Shown here piece by piece: positions 8,164-17,300 of a stretch of 64,000 nucleotides of DNA. This DNA is from Lachnospiraceae bacterium (GTDB taxonomy: Bacteria; Bacillota; Clostridia; Lachnospirales; Lachnospiraceae). A program made the position numbers and the translations under genes. Under the pieces are notes generated by a model, which saw only the letters and a program-made list of their open reading frames with translations, was not told where the DNA came from and did not search any database. Positions within the stretch are counted from its first letter, which is position 1, and each line of letters opens with the position of its first letter. The DNA lies in the NCBI GenBank assembly GCA_017617395.1, contig JAFZWG010000072.1:124001-188000 (forward strand), written 5' to 3'.

Positions 8164-10833
8164 TTATGAAAGCTGCGAAGCAGCAACTTCCTTTGCCTTC
8201 TCGATGCATGCATCAACGCCCGCGGGGTTCTTGCCGCCGGCCTGTGCCATGTTCGGACGTCCGCCGCCGCCACCTCCGACGATGGATGCGATCTCCTTGA
8301 TCAGGTTGCCGGCATGTGCACCCTTGGCAATTGCTCCGTCCGTTGCCGCGGTAACCAGGTTCACCTTGTCGTCGTTGACCGAAGCAAGCACGATCACGCT
8401 GCTGTCGCCGAGCTTCTCCTTGATTCTGTCACAGAAGCTGCGAAGTCCGCCCATATCCAGGTTCGGAACACTGGCCGTGAGAATCTTCACGCCCTTCACA
8501 AGCCGGAAATTGCTGAGGATATCATCAAGGGAAGCGTCGGCCATCTTCGCCTTGAGCTTCTCATTTTCCGCGTAAGCTGCCTTGATCTCGGCGTTCAGAG
8601 CTTCGATCTTGGCTGCGAGGTTTGCCGGATCGCATTTTGCAACGCGGGCAGCTGCGAAGAGCTCCTCTTCCACAGTCTTGTAATGTGCGATGACGTTGCC
8701 TGCCGTGATCGCCTCGATTCTTCTCGTTCCGGCTGCAATACCGGACTCGCTCACGATCTTGAAGGATGCGATGGAACCGGTGTTGGCAACATGCGTACCG
8801 CCGCACAGCTCGATGCTGTAGCCGCCCATGTCGACAACGCGAACGCTCTCGCCGTATTTCTCGCCGAACAGCGCCATCGCGCCGGTCTTTCTCGCCTCGT
8901 CGATCGTCATGATCTTCGTCACAACCGGGTAGTCGGCAGCAATTGCCTCGTTGACAAGCTCTTCTACCTTCTCGATCTCCTCCTTCGTCATCGCATTGAA
9001 ATGCGAGAAGTCGAAGCGGAGTCTCTCGGGATTTACGAACGAACCGGCCTGCTCAACATGCGTTCCCAGAACGGTACGCAGCGCCTTCTGAAGAAGGTGC
9101 GTCGCCGAATGGTTCTTCGCGGTCGCCGCACGCTTTGCGCGGTCATATGCGATGGTCACGGTGTCGCCGGTCGTAAAGGAACCGCCGACCACGGTACCGA
9201 TGTGAGCAATCTTGCCGCCCTTCAGCTTGATGGTGTCAACAACATCAAACTCAGCGGTCGTCTCGCCCTCTTCCTCGATGAAAATGCGTCCGCAGTCGCC
9301 CTGCTGGCCGCCCATCGTCGCGTAGCAAACGGTCTTGTCGGCGATGATCGCGCCGCTCTCACCCTCGGTGAGCGTCGCAGCAATCGAGCCGTTGCCGTTC
9401 TCTTCCTTAGTCATCACGAGGATCTTTCCCTCGTTGCTGTCCTTGTCATATCCGACGAACTCGGACGTGATCGAAGGATCGATCTCATCGTATACAGTAG
9501 CGTCAGCGCCCATGTAATTGGTCTTCTTGCGGGAGTTGCGCGCGAGCGTTCTCTGAGCGTCCATGGCCTTCTTGTAGCCGTCCATGTCAATCGTCATGCC
9601 GCGCTCGGCAAGAATCTCCTCGGTGAGGTCAAGCGGGAAGCCGTACGTGTCGTAAAGCTTGAACGCATCGTCGCCGCCAAGGACCGTCTTGCCCTCGGCA
9701 ACAAGCGCTTCCTCCATGCCGGCCAGAATCTCAAGACCCTGATCGATCGTCTTATTGAACTTCTCCTCCTCGTTATTGAGGACGTTGAAGATGTAATCCT
9801 TCTTCTCCTCGAGCTCCGGATAACCATCCTTCGCATCGCGGATAACCGTCTCGCAGAGGTTTGCAAGGAACTGACCCTTGATACCAAGGAGACGTCCGTG
9901 TCTTGCGGCACGGCGCAGCAGGCGACGAAGCACATAGCCGCGTCCCTCGTTCGACGGAAGAATACCGTCGCTCGTCATAAATGTCACGGAACGGATGTGG
10001 TCCGTGATCAGGCGGATCGAGACATCCTTCTTCGGATCGGTCTCGTAAGCAACGCCCGCAAGCTCACACACGCGGTCGCGCAAAGCCTTCATCGTGTCGA
10101 TATCGAACACGGTGTCAACGTCCTGGCATACAACGGCAAGACGCTCAAGACCCATACCGGTGTCGATGTTCTTGTTCTCAAGCTCCTCGTAGCCGCCCTT
10201 GCCGTCGCCGTTGAACTGCGTGAACACGTTGTTCCACACTTCCATGTAGCGGTCGCAATCGCAGCCTACGGTACAGCCGGGCTTGCCGCAGCCGTATTTT
10301 TCGCCGCGGTCATAGTAAATCTCGGAGCAGGGACCGCACGGACCTGCGCCGTGCTCCCAGAAGTTATCGGCCTTTCCGAAGCGGAAAATCCGATCCTTCG
10401 CAACGCCGACCTCCTTGTTCCAGATGTCAAATGCCTCATCGTCGTCAAGGTAGATGGACGGATACAGACGGTTCTCATCAAGGCCGATCACCTTGGTAAG
10501 GAACTCCCAGCTCCAGGCGATCGCCTCGTGCTTAAAGTAATCGCCGAATGAGAAGTTTCCGAGCATCTCGAAGAACGTGAGATGTCTTGCGGTCTTGCCG
10601 ACATTCTCGATGTCGCCCGTACGAACGCACTTCTGACACGTCGTCACGCGGCGTCTCGGCGGAATCTCCTGCCCTGTAAAATAAGGCTTCAAGGGCGCCA
10701 TTCCCGCATTGATCAACAAGAGGCTCTTGTCATTCTGCGGAACCAAAGAGAAGCTGTTCATCTTCAGATGTCCCTTGCTCTCAAAGAACTCCAGATACAT
10801 TCTGCGAAGTTCGTTTACGCCGTATTTCTTCAT
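8164..10833 (-). CDS. alaS: Alanyl-tRNA synthetase
   Basis: AlaRS charges tRNA-Ala and edits mischarged Ser/Gly. The 889-residue protein starts MKKYGVNELRRMYLEFFESKGH, the usual N terminus; the ATG at 10833 follows GGAGG by eleven bases. The class II catalytic domain fills the first ~400 residues (AGMAPLKPYFTGQE, TCQKCVRTGDIENVG, MGLERL). The editing domain has NHSATHLLQKALR and the zinc-site CGGTHV. The C-terminal C-Ala domain ends with a glycine run (VGGGGGGRPNMAQAGG) that is part of the conserved DHH-like motif. There is no T-box in the ~50-base gap upstream and no obvious promoter, so it may be read from the xylanase transcript. Confidence 0.96.
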   Translation of the reverse strand: MKKYGVNELRRMYLEFFESKGHLKMNSFSLVPQNDKSLLLINAGMAPLKPYFTGQEIPPRRRVTTCQKCVRTGDIENVGKTARHLTFFEMLGNFSFGDYFKHEAIAWSWEFLTKVIGLDENRLYPSIYLDDDEAFDIWNKEVGVAKDRIFRFGKADNFWEHGAGPCGPCSEIYYDRGEKYGCGKPGCTVGCDCDRYMEVWNNVFTQFNGDGKGGYEELENKNIDTGMGLERLAVVCQDVDTVFDIDTMKALRDRVCELAGVAYETDPKKDVSIRLITDHIRSVTFMTSDGILPSNEGRGYVLRRLLRRAARHGRLLGIKGQFLANLCETVIRDAKDGYPELEEKKDYIFNVLNNEEEKFNKTIDQGLEILAGMEEALVAEGKTVLGGDDAFKLYDTYGFPLDLTEEILAERGMTIDMDGYKKAMDAQRTLARNSRKKTNYMGADATVYDEIDPSITSEFVGYDKDSNEGKILVMTKEENGNGSIAATLTEGESGAIIADKTVCYATMGGQQGDCGRIFIEEEGETTAEFDVVDTIKLKGGKIAHIGTVVGGSFTTGDTVTIAYDRAKRAATAKNHSATHLLQKALRTVLGTHVEQAGSFVNPERLRFDFSHFNAMTKEEIEKVEELVNEAIAADYPVVTKIMTIDEARKTGAMALFGEKYGESVRVVDMGGYSIELCGGTHVANTGSIASFKIVSESGIAAGTRRIEAITAGNVIAHYKTVEEELFAAARVAKCDPANLAAKIEALNAEIKAAYAENEKLKAKMADASLDDILSNFRLVKGVKILTASVPNLDMGGLRSFCDRIKEKLGDSSVIVLASVNDDKVNLVTAATDGAIAKGAHAGNLIKEIASIVGGGGGGRPNMAQAGGKNPAGVDACIEKAKEVAASQLS

Positions 10834-10883
10834 TTGCCACTCTACCTCCGGGCGTTTTGCCCAATTATTTTTCGTAAACTCAA

Positions 10884-12104
10884 TCAATATTCAATCGCGC
10901 GGATGGACGGATCCTGAACGACCGCATACCACGCTCTCTTGCGCTTCACCTGCAGACCGTTCCAGGAATACAGCAGCGGGTACTCGGAACCGCGCCACGA
11001 AACGCCGTCGTGAAGGCCCCAGATGGTGATGCAGTCGATATCGATCGTACCTTCCTGCTTTGCCTTCTGAATCTGCGTGAACAATACTTTGTACTTCATC
11101 GCCTGCGCTTCGAAACCGCTCTCGGTGTTCGACGTACCGATATCAAGCTCGGTAATCTGAACCTTGAAGCCGGCCTTCGTAAACTCCTGCGCCGTCGCCT
11201 TCACCTCTCTCGCCACGCTCGAGTGCGTGTCGAGATGGCACTGCATGCCGATGCCGTCAATGTTGCCGGCCTGCAGAATCGGCGTCAGGTTATCGATGAT
11301 CTGCTTCTTCTTCGAATAGCAGTTGAAATCGTTATAGTACAGATCGACACCCTCGGGCGCATACTTGCGCGCATAGGCAAATGCATACTCCATAAAGTCG
11401 GGTCCGACCACCTGGTACCAGAAGCTCGACTTGACGCGCAGTCCGTTCGGATCTCCGTCGCCGGGGTTGATCGCCTCGTTCACGACATCGTAGCAATAGA
11501 CAAGACCCGGATACGTCTCGGAGACATACTTCATCACCTGGCGGATGTAACTCTCCATGCGCTTGAGCATGACCTCGCGGCTTACGAGCGTTCCGCTCTG
11601 CGTGTAATCTTCCGTAAAGAACGAACGGGGCGTCTGCTCGTGCCACAACAATGTGTGGAACCGCACGCTCATGCCGTTCTCCTTCGCAAAATCAAAGCCT
11701 TTTGTAAGGCTGTCGAACTTCACCTTCGGCTCCGTGTAAGTATCCGGAAGTCCCTTCTGGCTGGCATTGATGTCCAGAAGCGAGGACGGTTTGCTCTCAT
11801 TTTCCAGAGTCATGCTGTTGAAGTTCGTAACAATCTCATTTTTGAGGACCGCGTTTCCGATCACGGAGTTCGGAAGCGCAACGCCCACCTTGAATTCATT
11901 CTTGTACAAATCCTTGATCGACACGGAATCCAGAGGATTCGGCGTCGGTGTCGGTGTCGCCGGGATGTCCGTCGGCGTCGGCTCGGACGTCGGGCTCGGA
12001 ACCTCGGTCGGTGTCACCGCTGCGTCCCCGCCTCCGTCGCACGCGCAAAGACCGACGATAAGAACAAGGGCACACAGAAACGCGAGTATCTTTCGTGTTC
12101 TCAT
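10884..12104 (-). CDS. Secreted endo-1,4-beta-xylanase, GH10, lipoprotein
   Basis: A 406-residue glycoside hydrolase family 10 enzyme, which cuts the beta-1,4 backbone of xylan by a retaining mechanism. Residues 1-23 are a lipoprotein signal (hydrophobic core, lipobox VGLC), followed by a Pro/Thr-rich linker to about residue 58 that would hold the barrel off the membrane. The barrel shows MTLENESKPSS, VRFHTLLWHEQTP, the acid/base Glu in CYDVVNEAI (near 208), the nucleophile Glu in QITELDIG (near 318), and ITIWGLHDGVSW. No carbohydrate-binding module is present. The ribosome site is AGAGGTGA. It sits between the tRNA-Glu terminator and alaS, an unusual place for a degradative enzyme. Confidence 0.93.
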   Translation of the reverse strand: MRTRKILAFLCALVLIVGLCACDGGGDAAVTPTEVPSPTSEPTPTDIPATPTPTPNPLDSVSIKDLYKNEFKVGVALPNSVIGNAVLKNEIVTNFNSMTLENESKPSSLLDINASQKGLPDTYTEPKVKFDSLTKGFDFAKENGMSVRFHTLLWHEQTPRSFFTEDYTQSGTLVSREVMLKRMESYIRQVMKYVSETYPGLVYCYDVVNEAINPGDGDPNGLRVKSSFWYQVVGPDFMEYAFAYARKYAPEGVDLYYNDFNCYSKKKQIIDNLTPILQAGNIDGIGMQCHLDTHSSVAREVKATAQEFTKAGFKVQITELDIGTSNTESGFEAQAMKYKVLFTQIQKAKQEGTIDIDCITIWGLHDGVSWRGSEYPLLYSWNGLQVKRKRAWYAVVQDPSIRAIEY

Positions 12105-12120
12105 AGGTCACCTCTTTCGG

Positions 12121-12156
12121 ATAAAAACAATGGGACCGGATTGACAACCCGGTCCC
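12121..12156 (-). terminator. Terminator of the tRNA-Glu unit
   Basis: On the minus strand TGGGACCGG pairs perfectly with CCGGTCCCA over nine bases and is followed by TTGTTTTTAT. It begins six bases past the tRNA 3' end and ends just before the xylanase ribosome site, so the xylanase needs another promoter or read-through. Confidence 0.88.
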
Positions 12157-12161
12157 AAGAG

Positions 12162-12233
12162 CAGCTTGTGGGGGAATCGAACCCCCGTTTTCGCCGTGAG
12201 AGGGCGACGTCTTGACCCCTTGACCAACAAGCC
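12162..12233 (-). tRNA. tRNA-Glu (anticodon CTC)
   Basis: A complete cloverleaf reads on the minus strand. The acceptor stem is GGCTTGT with ACAAGCT (a G-U at the first pair), the D arm is GTCA-AGGGGTCA-AGAC, the anticodon stem TCGCC/GGCGA encloses the loop CTCTCAC, and the T arm GGGGG-TTCGATT-CCCCC precedes the acceptor. The anticodon is CTC, a glutamate reader for GAG. The discriminator base is G and CCA is not encoded. It has its own promoter and terminator. Confidence 0.93.
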
Positions 12234-12249
12234 AAATGCTGCGTACATG

Positions 12250-12278
12250 ATGATACCAAAGAACATCAAAAAATGCAA
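12250..12278 (-). promoter_or_regulatory. Promoter of tRNA-Glu
   Basis: Minus strand: TTGCAT (12273-12278), a 17-base spacer and TATCAT (12250-12255), about 17 bases upstream of the mature tRNA 5' end. Upstream is an A/T-rich stretch that could act as an UP element. Confidence 0.75.
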
Positions 12279-12302
12279 GCACTTTTTTTCGTTTTTTTTA
12301 TT

Positions 12303-14375
12303 TTATTTTTCGACACCGATTTCGACCCCGAATCCGGTGTCGTAGACAGCCACCTCGTATTTGTCCGAACCCGCGGAATACACCTTGGCAAATGCCGTCG
12401 AAAGCACGTCCTCCCTAAGGAACGGATCCTCCTCTCTCTGGCGCCTCTGGATGACGATGTAGCGGATTCCGAGCGCGTGCGCAATCTCCCTCGCATCCGC
12501 CGGCGTCTCCGAGCGAAGCAATATCTCTGACAATTCCCTTCTTTCCGCAACATTATAGCCCGCCATCTGAGCCATCGACATGTGCCCGAGGTAATTCAAA
12601 AAGCCTGCGGCGTTGACGCTCGTCAAGACGTTGTTCTTAATCAGGAACACCGTGTCCTTCGTAACGCCCGCTTCCTTCGCCCACGTAAGAAGCTTCGGCT
12701 CGGTCTCGAGCGTATAGGACGTCTTCGTGTCGCATTTTTTGAGCACGAGGTAGGAATCGTACATACCGGTCCCGAGAAGCGGGATCAGCAACAACAGCAG
12801 CGCAATGCGGCGAAGCGTTACCGGAAGCGTCGCCTTCTTCGCCCGCAGCGCATCCGCAAACGCGATCGCGCCCTGCATCTCGAGCCAATAAAGCGCAAAC
12901 AGCATATACTTATGGTTCTGCGTCATGTTCGGCGAGAGCTTGACGCAAAATGCAAACACAATCGGCACGAGCGACGCCGCCATCACAATGCGGTGCACGC
13001 TCTTTCCGAAAAGCACATACAATACCAGGAACGGGATCAACAGCCAGATCCACTGGAAGAAGAATTTCATGACATTCGCAAGCGTCGGATCCGCCAGGAC
13101 ATAGCCGTGCGTCAGCGATACCCCGAACGGCGTACCGCTTCCCGAGAAGATGCGCATCAGTACAAGCATGATCACCGCAGAGCTAAGGCCCGCGAAGGCA
13201 AATGCCAGCTGGTCTCTCGCAAACCACATCATCACAAAGAGCATCAGCAGTGCAGCGATCACCGCGTGGCCGCTCACATATCCGGTAAGTCCGAGGAAAA
13301 TGCCGACGAACACGGCGGTGCAGGCCTGCGAACGCCCTGTAATGGTCATATGCTTATGAAAGACTGCTGCAAGGTATTCCTTCCCTTTGAGCACTCTTCC
13401 GTCCTCGCCCTTTCGAAGCTGTGCGCGCTCCGACATGCCGCGGATCACGTACGGCAGGAACAGGCTGATCATAAAGAACGCGACCGCCATGCCGAAGATT
13501 AAGTGGCGCTGATTAAGAAACGCATTGACCTGGTATAAGCCCCACCACTCGTAATCGGTCTTCCCGAGATAGACGTCGTTTGTCTTAAACGCCGCCCCCA
13601 GGTTGCCCCAGTTTTCCTTAACAAAGAAGTAAATGCCCATCGACGAGCGGAATGTCACGAACAGCCACACGAGGTGGCACACATTTTTCCTTCCGCATAG
13701 GCGGAAGAAACACTCAAAGATCGCGCAGTACATCGCAACCATCGCCAAAACGCTTGGCAGATTGTACGCAAAATCAATCCGAAGTCCTAAAAACTCGAGG
13801 TTGCCTGCAAGGAAGTCAAAGAAGAAGTGATACTTCATCCCGTCACCCGTAAACATCGGATACTGCACCGGCACGCACTGCCACTGCGACACGGAGCGGA
13901 TAATATTGATGTGCAGCGACATATCCTCAGCGGTCGGTCCGCCGATGATCATATTGCCCTTCACAACGCGAAAGCCCGCGATCATCATCACGCACGCAAA
14001 CGAGATGCTCGCCGCAAGGAACAATGTCTCGCTCGCGGTCGGACGAAGCTGCTTTACAAGGGGTTTGAATTTTACGTGCTTACGGAATCTTGCTATCAAA
14101 AGAAACGACGCCAGCGGCATCATCGTCATCACGATCAGGTTGGCCCACGTAAGCGGCCGTCCCGTACCGGAGAAGATGCAGCCGATTACGTACGTTAACC
14201 ACCCCTGCGTCAATACGCCTGCGATCAGGCACGCAGGGTACAACGCGAAGACCGGATTGCGCGAGCGCTCACCGGCCGTCGTTAAGATTTTCTTTTGCAT
14301 GACGCGCGGAAGTATCGCGATGACGATGGCAAAGCCCGTCAACAGACACTCCGCGAGATACAAAATACCCAGCAT
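12303..14375 (-). CDS. Large polytopic membrane protein, GT-C-like, function unknown
   Basis: A 690-residue integral membrane protein that I cannot assign to a characterised family. About a dozen hydrophobic segments run from the N terminus to residue ~560, with a loop carrying GGPTAEDMSLHINIIRSV and MFTGDGMKYHFFFDFLAG after the fourth segment. The last ~120 residues are soluble, with DAREIAHALGIRYIVIQRRQ and YEVAVYDTG, a layout seen in GT-C-type membrane glycosyltransferases and YfhO-like proteins, whose C-terminal domain lies outside the membrane. An acidic residue in the first external loop (AED) would fit a catalytic Asp/Glu, but this is inference. It starts four bases after the polC stop codon, so it is the last gene of the polC transcript. 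Confidence 0.7.
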   Translation of the reverse strand: MLGILYLAECLLTGFAIVIAILPRVMQKKILTTAGERSRNPVFALYPACLIAGVLTQGWLTYVIGCIFSGTGRPLTWANLIVMTMMPLASFLLIARFRKHVKFKPLVKQLRPTASETLFLAASISFACVMMIAGFRVVKGNMIIGGPTAEDMSLHINIIRSVSQWQCVPVQYPMFTGDGMKYHFFFDFLAGNLEFLGLRIDFAYNLPSVLAMVAMYCAIFECFFRLCGRKNVCHLVWLFVTFRSSMGIYFFVKENWGNLGAAFKTNDVYLGKTDYEWWGLYQVNAFLNQRHLIFGMAVAFFMISLFLPYVIRGMSERAQLRKGEDGRVLKGKEYLAAVFHKHMTITGRSQACTAVFVGIFLGLTGYVSGHAVIAALLMLFVMMWFARDQLAFAFAGLSSAVIMLVLMRIFSGSGTPFGVSLTHGYVLADPTLANVMKFFFQWIWLLIPFLVLYVLFGKSVHRIVMAASLVPIVFAFCVKLSPNMTQNHKYMLFALYWLEMQGAIAFADALRAKKATLPVTLRRIALLLLLIPLLGTGMYDSYLVLKKCDTKTSYTLETEPKLLTWAKEAGVTKDTVFLIKNNVLTSVNAAGFLNYLGHMSMAQMAGYNVAERRELSEILLRSETPADAREIAHALGIRYIVIQRRQREEDPFLREDVLSTAFAKVYSAGSDKYEVAVYDTGFGVEIGVEK

Positions 14376-14379
14376 ACGT

Positions 14380-17300
14380 TTACATCACTCCGAAGAAATC
14401 CGAAAGACTCATCTGGTTCGAATCCTGCATGTTCTCGAGAACACCAACCTCCGACAGAAGGTCCGTAACACTAGTGCCGACATGGCAGCGGTTGCGGATG
14501 TCCTCTTTGGAGAGGAACGGATCCGATGGATCGGCCGCATCCTCGATCGCCTGTGCGGCCACGGCGCCCAGTCCGCCGATGGAGGTAAGCGACGGCATGA
14601 TCTTTCCGTCGATCACCTGGAACTTCGTCGCCTTCGCGCGGTAAATGTCGATCGGCATGAAATCAAAGCCTCTCGCGTACATCTCCTGCACGAGGCGCAT
14701 ATCCTTAAGCTGCCCCTGCTCCTTCTCGGAGAGGGCATAATCCTTCTGCTTGCTGTTGCTTCTGCGCTTGTACTCCTCCATCACCTTCTCCATGCGGTTC
14801 TTGCCCTTCGCCATGATCGAGTAATCGAAGTTGTTTGCGCGGATCGTAAAGTATGCCGCATAGTACAAGAGCGGCATGTACAGCTTAAAGTATGCCACAC
14901 GGAAGGCCATCATGACGTACGCACACGCATGCGCCTTCGGGAACATGTATTTGATCTGTTTGCAGGACCAGATGTACCAGTCGGGGATTCCGTGGTCCTT
15001 CATCTCCTGTTCCCACTCGGGCGTCAGGCCCTTGCCCTTGCGGACCTTCTCCATGATGCTGAACGCGTCCTTGTTCGGAAGCCCCATCGCGATCAGGAAG
15101 GTCATGATATCGTCTCGCGTACAGATGGCTGTCGACAGGGTGCATTTTCCGTCGTGAATGAGGTCCTGCGTATTGTTCGTCCACACGTCGGTTCCGTGCG
15201 ACAGTCCCGAGATTCGGATCATGTCCGAGAAGCTCTGCGGCTTCGTCTCCATAAGCATCTTGATAACGAAGTTGGTGCCGAGCTCCGGCAATCCGAGACT
15301 TCCGGTCTCGCAGCCGTCGATCTGCTCGGGCGTGATGCCCAGAGCCTCGGTGCTGTACATTAATGACAACACCTTCGGGTCGTCCATCGGGAGCGTCTTG
15401 ACGTCGATTCCCGAGAGGTCCTCCAGCATTCGGATCATCGTCGGATCTTCGTGTCCGAGGATGTCGAGTTTTAAGAGGTTGTGGTCAATCTTATGGTAAT
15501 CAAAGTGCGTCGTGATCGTGTCCGTCGTCATATCGTTCGCCGGATGCTGCACGGGCGTGAACGTATCGATCTCCTCGCCGTGCGGCAGAACGATGATTCC
15601 GCCGGGGTGCTGCCCGGTCGTGCGCCGAACGCCGACGCAGCCCTGCACGATGCGGTCGATCTCTGCCGTCCGCTTCGTGATCCCGTGCTCCTCGTAGTAC
15701 TTCTTGATGAAGCCGAACGCGGTCTTGTCCGCCAGCGTACCGACGGTACCGGCGCGGAACGTGTGCCCCTTGCCGAACAACACCTCGGTGTACGCGTGCG
15801 CTTTGCTCTGATACTCACTCGAAAAATTCAAATCGATATCCGGCTCTTTGTCTCCGTAGAAGCCAAGGAACGTCTCGAACGGAATGTTCTGACCGTCTCT
15901 CGTGAGCGGCTTGCCGCACACCGGACATGTCTTTGCCGGAAGGTCAAATCCGGACTTTAAGGCGTACGCCTTCACCTCGTCCGAGTCGAAATCCGAGTAG
16001 TGGCAGGACTTGCAGAAATAGTGCGCCGGCAGCGGATTTACCTCGGTGATTCCGGCCATCGTCGCCACGAAGGACGAGCCGACACTGCCTCGGGAACCGA
16101 CGAGATAACCGTCGTCGTTCGAATGCTTCACGAGTCTTTGCGCGATGATATACATAACCGCGAAACCGTTGTTAATGATGGAGTTAAGCTCCTTCTCGAG
16201 TCTCGCGGAAACAATCTCAGGAAGATTCTCGCCGTACCACTTGTGAGCGGTATCGTAGCAGATGCTGCGAAGCTCGGCATCGGAATTCTCGATGACGGGC
16301 GGGCATTTGTCGGGGCGCACCGGATTGATCTTCTCGATCATCCGGTTGATCCGGTTCGGGTTCTCCACAACGACCTCGTACGCCTTCTTCTCGGGAAGAT
16401 ACGTAAACTCCGAGAGCATCTCTTCGGTCGTGCGGTAGTAAAGCGGCGGCTGGCGGTCGGCATCCGCAAAGCCCTTGCCCTTCATGATGATGCGGCGGTA
16501 AATCTCATCCTCGGGATTCAGAAAATGCACGTCGCACGTCGCAACGCACATCTTCCCGTGCGTATCCGCAAGGTCAACGATGCGCTTGTTAAGCGCCGCC
16601 AGATCATCCCAGCCGGTCACCTGCGGGATCGACTCGTCGTCGATCATATACTGGTTGTTGCCAAGAGGCTGAATCTCGTAATAGTCGTAAAAATCGCTGA
16701 TCCGCTTGATCTCCTCCTCGGGCTTGTTCGCGAGGATTGCACGGAACAACTCTCCCGCCTCGCAGGCCGAACCGATGATCAAACCCTCGCGGTACTTGCG
16801 AAGAAGGCTCTTCGGGATCTTCGGCACGCGGTAGAAATAATCGATGTGCGAGCGCGATACAAGGCGGTACAGATTGTTTCGGCCAACATCGTTTTTGCAG
16901 AGCAAAATGATGTGGTAGCTGTGCATTTTCCGCACTTCTTCCTTGTCGAGCACGCAGTCGTACGGCGTTCCGTCGGGCTTCGTCACACCCTCGTCGTCGA
17001 TGATGTATCCCTCCATGCCGTAGATGATCTTAAACTTTTTGTATGCCGCCTTCTTCTCCTCGTCATCGCCGAACTTCGACGGGTCGATCGCGTGCGCCGC
17101 GTCGACAAATGACTGCACGACGCCGTGGTCCGTGATCGCAATCGCGGGATGTCCCCACTCGAAGGCGCGCTTGACGATGGTTGCCGTGTCGACAACCGCG
17201 TCCATATCGCTCATCTGTGTATGGCAATGGAACTCCACTCGCTTGACCGGCGCGGTGTCGCGGCGCTTTAAGCGGAAGTCGTCCGCCTTGCGGATGCCGT

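Noticed and set aside
8314..10551. A 745-codon open frame on the plus strand, antisense to alaS
   Set aside because: Frame opposite a strongly supported gene; no ribosome site, no recognisable motif, and an Arg/His/Leu-rich composition typical of shadow frames in G+C-rich DNA. The same applies to 48725-50857 and other long antisense frames.
10834..10883. T-box leader upstream of alaS
   Set aside because: The gap is only ~50 bases and has no T-box sequence or specifier stem; the upstream gene ends right there.
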